In this document: positions 16,388 to 25,036 of the stretch, piece after piece
How positions within the stretch are numbered: position 1 is the stretch's first letter
Layout of the letters: each line of letters starts with the position of its first letter
Source of the DNA: Jannaschia sp. W003
GTDB lineage: Bacteria > Pseudomonadota > Alphaproteobacteria > Rhodobacterales > Rhodobacteraceae
Length of the DNA stretch: 64,000 bases
Direction of reading: 5' to 3'
NCBI RefSeq assembly: GCF_025144335.1
Contig: NZ_CP083539.1
Coordinates: forward strand, 1,303,501 to 1,367,500
Position numbers and translations under genes: made by a program
The notes under the pieces: generated by a model
The model's input: the letters and a program-made list of their open reading frames with translations, nothing else
Database searches by the model: none
Told to the model about the DNA's origin: nothing

Positions 16388-17338
16388 ATGGAACACACGA
16401 TCTCCGGCCACGGGCTCACGGCGCGCTTCCTCGAGATGGGAGCGATCCTGCGCGACCTGCGCCTGGAGGGCCACGACGCCCCCTTGGTGCTGGGGCTGGA
16501 GGACGCGGCGCACTACCCCGAATACTCGCAGTTCATGGGCGCCACGGCGGGCCGCTGCGCCAATCGTATCGGCGGCGCGCGCTTCGTGCTGGACGGCGCC
16601 GAGCACGAGCTGAGCGCCAACTTCCGGGGCCGCCACACGCTGCACGGCGGCGCCGAGGGTACCGGCAAGCTGCGCTGGCGGCTGGCCGAGAAGGCCGCCA
16701 ACGTCGTCCGCTTCGAGATCACCCTCGCGGACGGCCACATGGGCTTCCCCGGCCGCATCGAGATCGCCGCCACCTTCGCTTGCACTGCGAACGCGACGCT
16801 GCGGGTCGACTACGAGGCGACCTGCGACGCGTCCACCTTGTGCAACCTGGCGCACCACTCCTACTGGGTGCTGGACGATACCGGCGGCCTCGACCACCAC
16901 CGCCTGCAAGTGGCGGCGGACCGCTACGTGCCCGTGGACGACGACCTGATCCCTACCGGCGTCGCCTCGGTGGAGGGTACCCGCTTCGACTACCGCGAGG
17001 GGCGGGGCTTGCCCGACCGCGAGGGGCTGCTCGACCACAACCTCTGCCTCGCCTCGGCCCGGGGGCCGCTGCGCGAGGTGGCCGAGCTGCGCTCCGAGGC
17101 CTCGAATGTGGCCATGCGCATCGCCACCACCGAGGCGGGGCTGCAGGTCTACGACGGCGCCAACCTCGACACCCGCGTGCCGGGCCTCGGCGGGCGCCGC
17201 TACGCGCCCCACGCGGGCATCGCGCTGGAGCCGCAGGCCTGGCCCGACGGTATCCACCACGAGGGTTTCCCGAACACAATGCTCCGCCCCGGCGAGCGCT
17301 ACCGCCAGACCTCCACCTTCCGCTTCCTGAAAGGCTGA
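16388..17338 (+). CDS. galM: Aldose 1-epimerase
   Basis: Cytosolic mutarotase of 316 residues that interconverts alpha and beta anomers of hexoses. GRCANRIGGARFVLDG, the LHGG motif in RHTLHGGAEG, NLAHHSYWVLDD with the catalytic His pair region, and the late ALEPQAWPDGIHHEGFPN (active-site Glu region) are all present. Only 2 nt separate it from the aldehyde dehydrogenase gene, so the two are likely one transcript. It may support the sugar catabolism encoded to the left. Confidence 0.92.
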   Translation: MEHTISGHGLTARFLEMGAILRDLRLEGHDAPLVLGLEDAAHYPEYSQFMGATAGRCANRIGGARFVLDGAEHELSANFRGRHTLHGGAEGTGKLRWRLAEKAANVVRFEITLADGHMGFPGRIEIAATFACTANATLRVDYEATCDASTLCNLAHHSYWVLDDTGGLDHHRLQVAADRYVPVDDDLIPTGVASVEGTRFDYREGRGLPDREGLLDHNLCLASARGPLREVAELRSEASNVAMRIATTEAGLQVYDGANLDTRVPGLGGRRYAPHAGIALEPQAWPDGIHHEGFPNTMLRPGERYRQTSTFRFLKG

Positions 17339-17340
17339 CC

Positions 17341-18795
17341 ATGCTCGACACCGGCTACACCCCCTGGATGCGCCAGGCCAACCTCGTGGCGGGCGAGTGG
17401 ATCGCCGCCGACTCCGGCAGGACCATCGACGTGACCGACAAGGCCACGGGCGAGACCATCGGCACCGTGCCCGCCTGCGGCCGGGCCGAGACCGAGCGCG
17501 CCATCGCCGCCGCCGCCGAGGCGTTCCGCTCGTTCCGCGAGACCCCGCTGATGGAGCGCTGCAACCTCCTGTGGCGGCTGCACGACGCGCTGATGGACAA
17601 CCAGGCGTCGCTCGCCGAGCTGCTGACCGTCGAGATGGGCAAGCCGCTGGCCGAGGCGAAGGGCGAGATCGCCATCGGCGCGCAGTACGTGCGCTGGTTC
17701 GCCGAGGAGGCGCGCCGCGCCAAGGGCGAGATCGTGCCCGCCGGCGTGAACGGGCGCCGCATCCTCGTGACCAAGCACCCCGTCGGCGTGGTGGGCATGA
17801 TCACGCCCTGGAACTTCCCCTCGTCGATGCTGGCCCGCAAGATCGCGCCCGCCCTCGCCGTGGGCTGCACCGTGGTCGCCAAGCCCGCGACCGCCACGCC
17901 CTACTCGGGGCTGGCCTGGGGCGCGCTGGCCGAGGAGGCGGGCTACCCGGCGGGCGTGGTGAACGTGGTGACGGGCTCGGCGCGCGAGATCGCGGGCGCG
18001 ATGATGGACGCCTTCGCGGTCCGCAAGATCACCTTCACCGGCTCCACCGAGGTCGGCAAGGAGCTGATCCGCGGCTCGGCCGACACCGTCAAGAAGGTGT
18101 CCATGGAGCTGGGCGGCAACGCGCCCTTCATCGTGTTCGACGACGCCGACCTCGAGGCGGCGGTCGAGGGCGCAATGGTCTCAAAGTTCCGCAACGCCGG
18201 CCAGACCTGCGTCTGCGCGAACCGCATCCTCGTGCAGTCCGGCATCCACGACCGCTTCGTGAAGAAGTTGGTCGAGCGCACGAAGGCCCTCAAGGTGGGC
18301 GACGGGCGCGACGACGGCGTGGAGCAGGGGCCGATGATCGACGCGGACGCGGTCGAGAAGGTCGAGGGCTTCATCGAGGACGCCAAACAGCACGGCGGCG
18401 AGGTGGTCACGGGCGGCAAGCGCCACGAGCGCGGCGGCACCTTCTTCGAGCCGACCGTGGTGACGGGGGCCAGTCAGGCCATGCAGTTCGCCACCGAGGA
18501 GATCTTCGGCCCCCTAGCCCCGGTGTTCCGCTTCGACACCGAGGAGGAGGCCGTGGAGCTGGCCAACGCCACCGCCTTCGGCCTGGCCTGCTACGCCTAC
18601 ACCAAGGACCTCGGCCGGGCGTTCCGCCTGAACGAGCGGCTGGAATACGGGATGATCGGCATCAACTCAGGCCTCATCACCACCGTCGAGGCCCCCTTCG
18701 GCGGCGTGAAGGAGAGCGGTCTGGGCAAGGAGGGCGGCAGCCAGGGTCTCGAGGACTACCTGGAGACGAAGTACGTCTGCGTGGACGGGATCTAG
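17341..18795 (+). CDS. gabD: NAD(P)-dependent succinate-semialdehyde dehydrogenase family protein
   Basis: Aldehyde dehydrogenase of 484 residues, normal length. Family landmarks are GMITPWNFPSSMLARKIAPALAVGC, the cofactor segment ITFTGSTEVGK, the general base Glu256 in MELGGNAP and the nucleophile Cys290 in NAGQTCVCANR. The last part (EAPFGGVKESGLGKEGGSQGLEDYLETKYV) is typical of GabD. It would oxidise succinate semialdehyde or a similar short aldehyde to the acid. It directly follows galM and is closed by a hairpin 13 nt after the stop. Confidence 0.88.
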   Translation: MLDTGYTPWMRQANLVAGEWIAADSGRTIDVTDKATGETIGTVPACGRAETERAIAAAAEAFRSFRETPLMERCNLLWRLHDALMDNQASLAELLTVEMGKPLAEAKGEIAIGAQYVRWFAEEARRAKGEIVPAGVNGRRILVTKHPVGVVGMITPWNFPSSMLARKIAPALAVGCTVVAKPATATPYSGLAWGALAEEAGYPAGVVNVVTGSAREIAGAMMDAFAVRKITFTGSTEVGKELIRGSADTVKKVSMELGGNAPFIVFDDADLEAAVEGAMVSKFRNAGQTCVCANRILVQSGIHDRFVKKLVERTKALKVGDGRDDGVEQGPMIDADAVEKVEGFIEDAKQHGGEVVTGGKRHERGGTFFEPTVVTGASQAMQFATEEIFGPLAPVFRFDTEEEAVELANATAFGLACYAYTKDLGRAFRLNERLEYGMIGINSGLITTVEAPFGGVKESGLGKEGGSQGLEDYLETKYVCVDGI

Positions 18796-18808
18796 GTTCG
18801 CCGACCAC

Positions 18809-18829
18809 GCCCCGGCCCTGCGCCGGGGC
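18809..18829 (+). terminator. Hairpin after gabD
   Basis: GCCCCGGC (18809-18816) pairs with GCCGGGGC (18822-18829) around CCTGC. It starts 13 nt after the gabD stop and is the likely terminator of galM-gabD, although no T-run follows. Its core resembles two other palindromes in this window (18887-18907 and 40470-40504). Confidence 0.5.
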
Positions 18830-18886
18830 CTCCGCCCGCCACGGGCGCATCCGCCGCGGAGCGACGCGCGAGGATGGCCACCGGAG

Positions 18887-18907
18887 GCCCCGGATCAGGT
18901 CCGGGGC
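18887..18907. repeat. GC palindrome, copy of a dispersed intergenic element
   Basis: GCCCCGGA-TCAGG-TCCGGGGC forms a perfect 8-bp stem and spans the stop codon of the minus-strand gene at 18895. The same core (GGCCCCGGA...TCCGGGGC) recurs at 40470-40504 with a longer stem. It may serve as a bidirectional terminator between gabD and the converging small gene. Confidence 0.5.
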
Positions 18908-19179
18908 GTTCCCTCCGCCCCGCCCTCCACGACCTCCGGCACCGGCACCCCGCGCTTGCGGCAGCGCTTCGCGTAGGCCTCGCGCCAATGCGCGTAGCGG
19001 CCCATCGCGGCCTGCTGCGCCACCACCAGCGCCAGGAACCCGACGCGGGCGTCGCGCTTCTTGGCTAGCTTCGAGAGCCGCCGCTGGGCCTTGGTCATGG
19101 AGCAGGCGATGCAGTGCCGCCCGGCGGGGCCGGGGCGGCGGAAGCTGCAGACGCCGACGCAGGGAGAGGGAGGCTTCAT
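18895..19179 (-). CDS. Small Cys-rich protein, DUF1289-like
   Basis: A 94-residue basic protein that opens with a PCVGVC motif and has four cysteines (C7, C11, C23, C26) arranged as C-x3-C-x11-C-x2-C. This resembles the DUF1289 family, whose members start SPC-x-x-VC and end the cluster with C-x-x-C, possibly binding Fe-S or zinc. The rest is a helical, Lys/Arg-rich tail (RHCIACSMTKAQRRLSKLAKK). No ribosome site is obvious. Function unknown. Confidence 0.6.
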   Translation of the reverse strand: MKPPSPCVGVCSFRRPGPAGRHCIACSMTKAQRRLSKLAKKRDARVGFLALVVAQQAAMGRYAHWREAYAKRCRKRGVPVPEVVEGGAEGTPRT

Positions 19180-19213
19180 GGGCGCGCAACGCGCGGGGGC
19201 GCGGACGGGGTCC

Positions 19214-19540
19214 TCAGCGCGGCGCTGCGCCGAGCCACGTCTCCAGCATCTCGATCTCCGCCCCCTGGTCGCGGATGACCTGCCGCGCGAAGGCGAGCAG
19301 CTCCGGGTCGTCGCCCTCCGCGAGCTGCGCCTCGGCCATCGCCACCGCGCCGCGGTGATGCACGATCATGTCGCGGGCGAAGTCCACGTCCGCGTCGCCG
19401 GTGGTGTCCGCACCTATGCCCGCCGCGTGGGACGCGCCACCCATGTCCATGGCGCCCACGCCCCGGACCAGCGCGAAGGTCGCGCCCGACGACAACGCCG
19501 CCACGATGGTCGCGACGGCCACGACTGCGGAAGTCCTCAT
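19214..19540 (-). CDS. DUF305 family exported protein
   Basis: A 108-residue protein with an N-terminal hydrophobic signal or anchor (VVAVATIVAALSSGATFALV) followed by the DUF305 ferritin-like helical unit. The family marker DFARDMIVHHRGAVAMAEAQL is clear, as is the later FARQVIRDQGAEIEMLETWL. The His-rich MIVHH motif and the Met residues fit metal (copper) association suggested for this family. The start at 19540 gives the signal sequence at once; an upstream ATG at 19618 would place a Cys-rich leader in front. Confidence 0.85.
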   Translation of the reverse strand: MRTSAVVAVATIVAALSSGATFALVRGVGAMDMGGASHAAGIGADTTGDADVDFARDMIVHHRGAVAMAEAQLAEGDDPELLAFARQVIRDQGAEIEMLETWLGAAPR

Positions 19541-19624
19541 GGTTCCCGATCCCCCCGGAGGGGCGCCGGCACGGCACCCCGGAACCGCGCAGATGCGCGC
19601 GGCGGGGCGCGCGCGCAAGGCCCT

Positions 19625-20563
19625 TCAGACGGGGTTCGGCGGCTCGCGGCCTTGCGCGATCGCAAGCGCGTTGGCGAGGGCCATGCGGCCCATTTCCTCG
19701 CGCACCTCCAGGGCGTTGGTGCCGAGGTGCGGCAGCAGAACGACGTTCTCCAGCGCGCGCAGGCGTTCGGGCACGTGCGGCTCGCGGGCATAGACGTCGA
19801 GGCCCGCGCCGGCGATGCGGCCCGCCTCCAGCGCCTCGATCAGCGCCGCCTCGTCCACCACGTCGCCCCGGGCGATGTTGACCACGATGGCGTGGGGCCG
19901 CATGGCCGCCAGCGCCTCCGCGCCCAAGAGGTCGCGCGTCTCGGGCGAGGCGGCGACGGCCATCACCACCACGTCCGACGCGGCGCAGAGCGCCTCGACC
20001 GTGTCGACCTGCCGCGCGCCCTCGACCGCCTTGGGGCGGCGGTTCCAGTAGGCGACCTCCATGCCGAAGGCCCGCGCGCGGTGGGCGATGGCCTGACCGA
20101 TGCGGCCCATGCCGACGACGCCCAGCACCCTGCCGCCGAGGTGCATCCCCAGCATCTGGACCGGGTGCCAGCCCTCCCAGTTTCCTGCGCGCACCAGACG
20201 CTCGCCCTCGCCGGCGCGCCGCGCGGTCATCAGGATCAGCGTCATGGCGATGTCGGCGGTCGCATCCGTGACGGCGCCGGGGGTGTTGGTGACCGCGAGG
20301 CCCGCCGCCTTCGCAGCGCCGACGTCGATGTGGTTGTAGCCTACGCCGAAGTTCGCCAACCCGCGCGCCCGGATCGGCCCTTCGAAGGCGTCCGCTCCAA
20401 GGGCGTCGCCCAGGGTGGGAAGCACCACGTCGTATTCGTCCAGGGCCGCGCGGCACTCGGCGAGGTCCATGGGCCGCGTGGTGTCGCGGCAGGTGACCTC
20501 GAAGTGCTCGGCGGCGGCGCGCATCACCGAGTCGGGCAGGGCGCGCGAGACGAGGAGCTTCAA
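19625..20563 (-). CDS. D-2-hydroxyacid dehydrogenase (glyoxylate/hydroxypyruvate reductase type)
   Basis: NAD(P)H-dependent reductase of 312 residues. LANFGVGYNHIDVGAAKAAGLAVTNTPG, the nucleotide motif GVVGMGRIGQAIAHRARAFGMEV, the catalytic Arg in VNIARGDVVDE, the Glu in VYAREPHVPERL and the His in LLPHLGTNA are all intact. WNRRPK after the glycine motif suggests NADP preference. It reduces glyoxylate or hydroxypyruvate in typical relatives. Its first codons overlap the csaA stop by 4 nt, so proC-csaA-this gene form one transcript. Confidence 0.9.
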   Translation of the reverse strand: MKLLVSRALPDSVMRAAAEHFEVTCRDTTRPMDLAECRAALDEYDVVLPTLGDALGADAFEGPIRARGLANFGVGYNHIDVGAAKAAGLAVTNTPGAVTDATADIAMTLILMTARRAGEGERLVRAGNWEGWHPVQMLGMHLGGRVLGVVGMGRIGQAIAHRARAFGMEVAYWNRRPKAVEGARQVDTVEALCAASDVVVMAVAASPETRDLLGAEALAAMRPHAIVVNIARGDVVDEAALIEALEAGRIAGAGLDVYAREPHVPERLRALENVVLLPHLGTNALEVREEMGRMALANALAIAQGREPPNPV

Positions 20564-20895
20564 TGCATCCTCCCGCCGTCGGGGACCGCGCGCTCGGGCT
20601 GGAGCAGCACCACCTCGCCGGCCGCGTCGGGCAGGCCCAGCACCAGCACCTCGGACATGAAGCGGCCGATCTGGCGCGGCTGGAAGTTCACCACCGCCAC
20701 CACCTGCCGGCCCACGAGCGTCTCCGGGTCGTAGTGGGCGGTGAGCTGTGCCGAGGACTTCCGCTCGCCCAGCGCGCCGCCGAAGTCGATCCAGAGCTTG
20801 ATCGCCGGCTTGCGCGCCTCGGGGTAGGCCTCGGCCCGCGTCACCGTGCCAACGCGGATGTCGACGCGCTGGAAGTCGCCGTACTCGATCGTCAT
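20560..20895 (-). CDS. csaA: tRNA-binding protein CsaA/Trbp111 type
   Basis: A 111-residue OB-fold protein. VDIRVGTVTRAEAYPEARKPAIKLWIDFGG and AQLTAHYDPETLVGRQVVAVVNFQPRQIG match the EMAP-II/Trbp111 tRNA-binding domain as in bacterial CsaA, a small dimer with chaperone-like and tRNA-binding roles. It overlaps proC upstream (4 nt) and the hydroxyacid dehydrogenase downstream (4 nt). Confidence 0.9.
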   Translation of the reverse strand: MTIEYGDFQRVDIRVGTVTRAEAYPEARKPAIKLWIDFGGALGERKSSAQLTAHYDPETLVGRQVVAVVNFQPRQIGRFMSEVLVLGLPDAAGEVVLLQPERAVPDGGRMH

Positions 20896-21686
20896 GCGCG
20901 CAGCTCCCGCGAGCGATCGGCGGCGGCCTTCACGGTGCGCCGCGCGAGGTCGGGCAGCTCCGCCATCAGCACCTCCAGCCCCGCCTGAGTCGTGCCGTTC
21001 GGCGAGGTCACGTTGCGGCGGAGCTGCTCGGGCGTCTCGTCCGCCTCCATCGCCAGCCGGCCCGCGCCCGCCACGGTGGCCTTGGCGAGCCGCATGGCGA
21101 GGTCCGGTGCCAGCCCCTCGGCCTCGCCCGCGGCGGCCAGCGTCTCGATCATGTGGAACACGTAGGCGGGGCCGGAGCCCGACAGCCCCGTCACCGCGTC
21201 CATCTGGTCCTCGGAGTCGAGCCGCACCACCTCGCCCACGGCGCCCAGCAGCGTCTCGGCCAAGGAGAGGTCCGCCTCCGTCGCAGCAGAATTGCCGACG
21301 ATCGCGGTGATCCCGGCCCCCACGGCGGCGGGGGTGTTGGGCATGGCCCGCACGACCCGCGCGCCCGGAAAGGCCAGCTCGAAGGCGGCGAGGGGCGTGC
21401 CGGCGGCGATCGACACGAACAGCGTGTCGCGCAGGTCCTGCAGCGCGGGCAGGGCGGCGCCCATCATCTGCGGCTTCACGGCGATCAGCGTCACGGCGGG
21501 ACTGGCGGGCAGGGCGTCGCCTAGGTGCACGCCGGTGGCGCGCAGCCAGTCCGAGGGGTTCGGCTCGATCGCGTGCACCGCGCGGGGATCGAGCCCGGCG
21601 CGCAGCCAGCCGGCCAGCAGCGCGGAGCCCATCTTGCCGCAGCCCAGCAGCACGGCGCCGCGGCGGTTCAGGTCATGGAGCGTCAT
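20892..21686 (-). CDS. proC: Pyrroline-5-carboxylate reductase
   Basis: Last enzyme of proline synthesis, reducing 1-pyrroline-5-carboxylate; 264 residues. The cofactor loop is VLLGCGKMGSALLAGWL. Conserved ALIAVKPQ-like and RVVRAMPNTPAAVGAGITAI segments follow, and the family signature GLSGSGPAYVFHMIETLAAAGEAEGL near residues 160-180 is complete, as is VTSPNGTTQAGLEVL. It is the first gene of the proC-csaA-dehydrogenase unit and lies 32 nt downstream of the YbjN gene on the same strand, so that gene may be part of the same transcript. Confidence 0.94.
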   Translation of the reverse strand: MTLHDLNRRGAVLLGCGKMGSALLAGWLRAGLDPRAVHAIEPNPSDWLRATGVHLGDALPASPAVTLIAVKPQMMGAALPALQDLRDTLFVSIAAGTPLAAFELAFPGARVVRAMPNTPAAVGAGITAIVGNSAATEADLSLAETLLGAVGEVVRLDSEDQMDAVTGLSGSGPAYVFHMIETLAAAGEAEGLAPDLAMRLAKATVAGAGRLAMEADETPEQLRRNVTSPNGTTQAGLEVLMAELPDLARRTVKAAADRSRELRA

Positions 21687-21718
21687 GGGCGGCACCGTGC
21701 CGGGGCGGGGGGGCGACT

Positions 21719-22225
21719 TCAAGCGTGGCCATAGGCCTCGGCGATGGCGATCTGCATGGCCTCGTCGGCGGATCGTCCGCCCCAGCACACGAGCTGGAAC
21801 GCAGGGTAGAACCGCTCGCCCGAGAGCACCGCCTCGGCCACGAGGTGGTTGATCTGGTCGACCTGCGCGCAGGCGCCCCCGGCCAGCGCCAGCCCGTAGC
21901 GGTAGACCATGAGCTTGGACTTCGCCCAGTAGGTGAACGCGCCGTGCCAGCATTCGTCGTTCACGCGGTTCAGGAGCTCGTAGAGGCCGGGCAGGGACTC
22001 GGCGGGCGGCTCCATCTCGAAGCAGCACACGAGGCGCAGCGTCTCGGTGGTCTCGCTCCAGGCGAGGGTCACGGAGTAGGAGCGCCACTGGCCCTCGACC
22101 ACCATGGCGATCTGGTCGTCGCCCACGCGGTCGAAGTCCCAGTCGTGGGAGGTGGCCACCGTCTCGACCAGGTCGATGGGGTGCAGGTCGCCCGTCTCCG
22201 AGAACTGGTCGCGCTGATACAGCAT
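21719..22225 (-). CDS. YbjN domain-containing protein
   Basis: A 168-residue soluble protein with the YbjN/type III secretion chaperone-like fold. DLVETVATSHDWDFDRVGDDQIAMVVEGQWRSYSVTLAW and LYELLNRVNDECWHGAFTYW are characteristic of the alphaproteobacterial members, which often sit next to proC, as here. The molecular role is unknown. The gene is preceded by a 252-nt spacer in which nothing else is recognised. Confidence 0.85.
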   Translation of the reverse strand: MLYQRDQFSETGDLHPIDLVETVATSHDWDFDRVGDDQIAMVVEGQWRSYSVTLAWSETTETLRLVCCFEMEPPAESLPGLYELLNRVNDECWHGAFTYWAKSKLMVYRYGLALAGGACAQVDQINHLVAEAVLSGERFYPAFQLVCWGGRSADEAMQIAIAEAYGHA

Positions 22226-22477
22226 GAGGTGCTCCGTCTCGCCCTAGGTCTGCGCACCGCTCCCACCTCTTCGGGTGTCTCCGCCGCGCCCCACCACATA
22301 TGGTTGAGCGGGCCGGGGGTCTGTAAAGCCCCGGATCGGCCTTATCCCCAAGAAAGCCGCGGCGGACCGCAACGCTCCACCGGTTTCTCGGCGCGAAGGC
22401 GCCGAACACGGCCCCCACACGCCGCGATCACGCCCCTGTGGCTTCGGATCGGGCATCGGCGCGCTAGCGTCGCCTCC

Positions 22478-23110
22478 ATGAGAATCCTCCTCCCGGCCCT
22501 CGTCGCCACCGCCCTCGCCCTGCCCGCTGCCGCGCAGACCGTCGCCTTCGACGGCTCCTGGAAGGAGCAGGGCTTCCTGCGCTTCCGCACCAACGACTAC
22601 CAGCAGGGCGGTGCGAGCCTCGGGGTCGCCTCGGACGGCACGGTGTCGCTGCTGTGGAAGGCGCTGCCCGAAGGCGCGCGGGACGCCACGAAGGCCTCCT
22701 GGAGCTGGGGCGTCACCGAGGGCGTGCCGCCCACCGACCTCGCGCGGAAGGGCGGCGACGACCGCGACCTCGCGCTCTACTTCGCGTGGACCGAAGCCGG
22801 GGCGTCGGTCGACCCGGCGCGCGCCATGCAGCTCCTGCGCGCGCCCACGACGCGGGTGCTGGTCTACGTGCGGGGCGGGGATGCCGCGCGGGGCACGGTG
22901 CAGCGCTCGCCCTACCTCGACGGCATGCGCACCGTGGTGCTGCGGCCGGCGGGCACGGGCAGCTTCTCGGAGTCGGTGGACCTCGCGGCCGACTTCCGCC
23001 GGGCCTTCGGCACGGAGTCGGGCGTGCTGGTGGGAGTGGGCGTGTCGGCCGACAGCGACGACACGAAGACGCGCATCCGCGCCACGGTGTCGAACCTCGC
23101 GCTGCGGTAG
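22478..23110 (+). CDS. DUF3047 family exported protein
   Basis: A 210-residue protein with a signal peptide of about 19 residues (ends ALPAAA) and the DUF3047 body: FRTNDYQQGGASLGVASDGTVSLLWKALP, SWSWGVTEG, then LARKGGDDRDLALYFAW, whose Gly-Asp-Asp stretch is typical. The family has no established activity; the lectin-like beta pattern suggests a carbohydrate- or metal-binding fold. It is 26 nt upstream of a GNAT gene. Confidence 0.8.
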   Translation: MRILLPALVATALALPAAAQTVAFDGSWKEQGFLRFRTNDYQQGGASLGVASDGTVSLLWKALPEGARDATKASWSWGVTEGVPPTDLARKGGDDRDLALYFAWTEAGASVDPARAMQLLRAPTTRVLVYVRGGDAARGTVQRSPYLDGMRTVVLRPAGTGSFSESVDLAADFRRAFGTESGVLVGVGVSADSDDTKTRIRATVSNLALR

Positions 23111-23136
23111 CACAGGGCCCATGCTATGGCGGGGGC

Positions 23137-23829
23137 ATGGACGACGCTCTTGACTGGACCCCGCCGCTCGATTGGTCCCCGCCCGCGGCGCTGCACGGCG
23201 CGCACGTGCGGCTGGAGCGGCTCGCGCCCCGGCACGCGCCGGCGTTGCGCCGGGCGATGCTGGACGACGACTCGATCTGGCGGTGGCTGCCCTACGGGCC
23301 GTTCGCCTCGGACGAGGCCCACGCCGCGCACCTCGCCGCGCAGGCGGACGCGGAGGACCCGGCGTTCTACGCCATCGGCGCCGGGGACTGGCGGGGCGTC
23401 GGCGCGCTCATGCGGATCGATCGCCCGAACGGCGCGATCGAGATTGGCCACCTGTGCTTCGCGCCCGCGCTTCAGCGCACGATCGCCGCCACGGAGGCGC
23501 TGTTCCTCTTGGCCGACCACGCCTTCGCGAGCGGCTTCCGGCGGCTGGAGTGGAAGTGCGACGCCCGCAACGCCGCCTCGCGCCGCGCCGCCCTGCGCCT
23601 CGGGTTCGCCCACGAGGGCACGTTCCGGCAGGCGGCGGTGGTGAAGGGGCGGAACCGCGACACGGCGTGGTTCGCAATCCTTGACGGCGAATGGCCCGCC
23701 CTGCACGCGGCGGTCGCGGGGTGGCTGGAGCCCGGCAACTTCGTGCCGGACGGGACGCAGCGCTCCGCGTTGGGCGAGCGCACCGCGGAGGCGGTGCGCG
23801 GGCTGGGCCGCCCGGACGCCGGGGGCTAG
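23137..23829 (+). CDS. GNAT N-acetyltransferase (RimJ/RimL-like)
   Basis: A 230-residue acetyltransferase. The order VRLERLAPRHAPALRRAM, then WRGVGALMRIDRPNGAIEIGHLCFAPALQRTIAATEALFLLADHAFA, then RRLEWKCDARNAASRRAALRLGFAHEGTFRQAAV matches the RimJ/RimL subgroup, which modifies N-terminal amino groups or small amines. The target here is unknown. It follows the DUF3047 gene closely and overlaps the convergent response regulator gene by 4 nt. Confidence 0.88.
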   Translation: MDDALDWTPPLDWSPPAALHGAHVRLERLAPRHAPALRRAMLDDDSIWRWLPYGPFASDEAHAAHLAAQADAEDPAFYAIGAGDWRGVGALMRIDRPNGAIEIGHLCFAPALQRTIAATEALFLLADHAFASGFRRLEWKCDARNAASRRAALRLGFAHEGTFRQAAVVKGRNRDTAWFAILDGEWPALHAAVAGWLEPGNFVPDGTQRSALGERTAEAVRGLGRPDAGG

Positions 23830-24545
23830 ACCACCTGCCGCTCGGACCGGCGCGCGCGGATCACGGCGCGGATGCGCTCGCGCAGCTCGTCCCCGGCGCC
23901 CGGGCCCGAGAGGGCGCGCGCCTGCGCCAGCAGCGCCGCGTCGCCGCCCGTGCGCGCCACGCCCTGCAGGAAGCCCGCCACGAAGTTCGGCGCCACGCCG
24001 CCCTCGTCGAGCAGCCGCTCGGCGTAGCCGAGGTCCTCGACCATGGCGAGCGGATCGGGGCGCACCGTCTCGGCGCCCACCTCGCGCAGTCCGAGCGGCC
24101 GGCGCTCTGCGGGCAGGAGGGCGAGCACGGCCTGTTGAAAGGCGGCGATGCTCGCGATCGGCTTGGGCAGGAAGCCGCCCGCCCCGGCCTCGCGCGCCGC
24201 GCGTTCCGCCTCGGCGCGGTCGAGGCCGGAGGTGGCAAGCAGGGCCGCGGGCGGCTTCGGCCCCGCGGCCATCCGCCCGATCAGCGCCAGCCCCGAGCCG
24301 TCGGGCAGCCCGAGGTCCACGATCGCCACGTCGGGGGCGTAGCGGCCCATGTGCCGCTCGGCCGAGGCGACGCAGTCGGCGCGGCGGATGCGCGCACCCG
24401 AGCGCAGGCACAGGAGGCGCAGCGCCTCGGACGCGAAGCGGCTGTCCTCGACCACCAGCACGGTGAGCCCGAGCAGGGGCCGCTGCGGCGTCGGCGCGGG
24501 CCGCGCGGGGGCGGTGAGCGTCAAGTCGTCCATCGGGGCCTCCAT
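23826..24545 (-). CDS. Response regulator receiver protein with uncharacterised C-terminal region
   Basis: A 239-residue protein. A two-component receiver domain occupies about residues 25-145: acidic pair in VVEDSRF, phospho-acceptor Asp77 in VAIVDLGLPDGSG, and Lys128 in GFLPKPI. The last 90 residues (GAETVRPDPLAMVEDLGYAERLLDEGGVAPNFVAGFLQGVARTGG) are helical and could be a phosphotransfer-like or dimerisation unit; no DNA-binding motif is seen. No histidine kinase is adjacent. A second start at 24533 is equally possible. Confidence 0.8.
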   Translation of the reverse strand: MEAPMDDLTLTAPARPAPTPQRPLLGLTVLVVEDSRFASEALRLLCLRSGARIRRADCVASAERHMGRYAPDVAIVDLGLPDGSGLALIGRMAAGPKPPAALLATSGLDRAEAERAAREAGAGGFLPKPIASIAAFQQAVLALLPAERRPLGLREVGAETVRPDPLAMVEDLGYAERLLDEGGVAPNFVAGFLQGVARTGGDAALLAQARALSGPGAGDELRERIRAVIRARRSERQVV

Positions 24546-24631
24546 CCCTTGAGCCTCGGCCGCAATTTGACGAGATGGGCTTAATGGAAGGTGAACGCCC
24601 CGCGCCCGGGGCCGCCCGAGGAGGCCCGCCC

Positions 24632-25036
24632 ATGATCGGACGACTGAACCACGTGGCCATTGCCGTGCCCGACCTGGAGACCGCCGCCGCGCAGTACCGC
24701 GATACGCTGGGCGCCACCGTGCGCGCGCCCCAGCCCGAGCCGGACCACGGCGTCACGGTGGTGTTCATCGAGCTGCCCAACACCAAGATCGAGCTGCTGC
24801 ACCCCCTGGGCGACGACAGCCCCATCGCGGCGTTCCTCGCCAAGAACCCCTCGGGCGGCATCCATCACGTCTGCTACGAGGTGGACGACATCCTCTCCGC
24901 CCGGGACAGGCTGCAGGCCGCGGGCGCCCGGGTGCTGGGCACGGGCGAGCCGAAGATCGGGGCGCACGGCAAGCCGGTGCTGTTCCTGCATCCGAAGGAC
25001 TTCACCGGCGTGCTCGTCGAACTGGAAGAATTATGA
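24632..25036 (+). CDS. mce: Methylmalonyl-CoA epimerase
   Basis: Metalloenzyme of 134 residues that interconverts (R)- and (S)-methylmalonyl-CoA in propionate metabolism. The vicinal-oxygen-chelate fold is clear: GRLNHVAIAVPDLETAAAQYRDTLGA with the metal His, IELPNTKIELLHPLG with the metal Glu, SGGIHHVCYEVDDI with the second His and the terminal GVLVELEEL. GAGGAGG precedes the ATG at 24632. Its stop overlaps the DUF1467 gene start (ATGA). Confidence 0.93.
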   Translation: MIGRLNHVAIAVPDLETAAAQYRDTLGATVRAPQPEPDHGVTVVFIELPNTKIELLHPLGDDSPIAAFLAKNPSGGIHHVCYEVDDILSARDRLQAAGARVLGTGEPKIGAHGKPVLFLHPKDFTGVLVELEEL

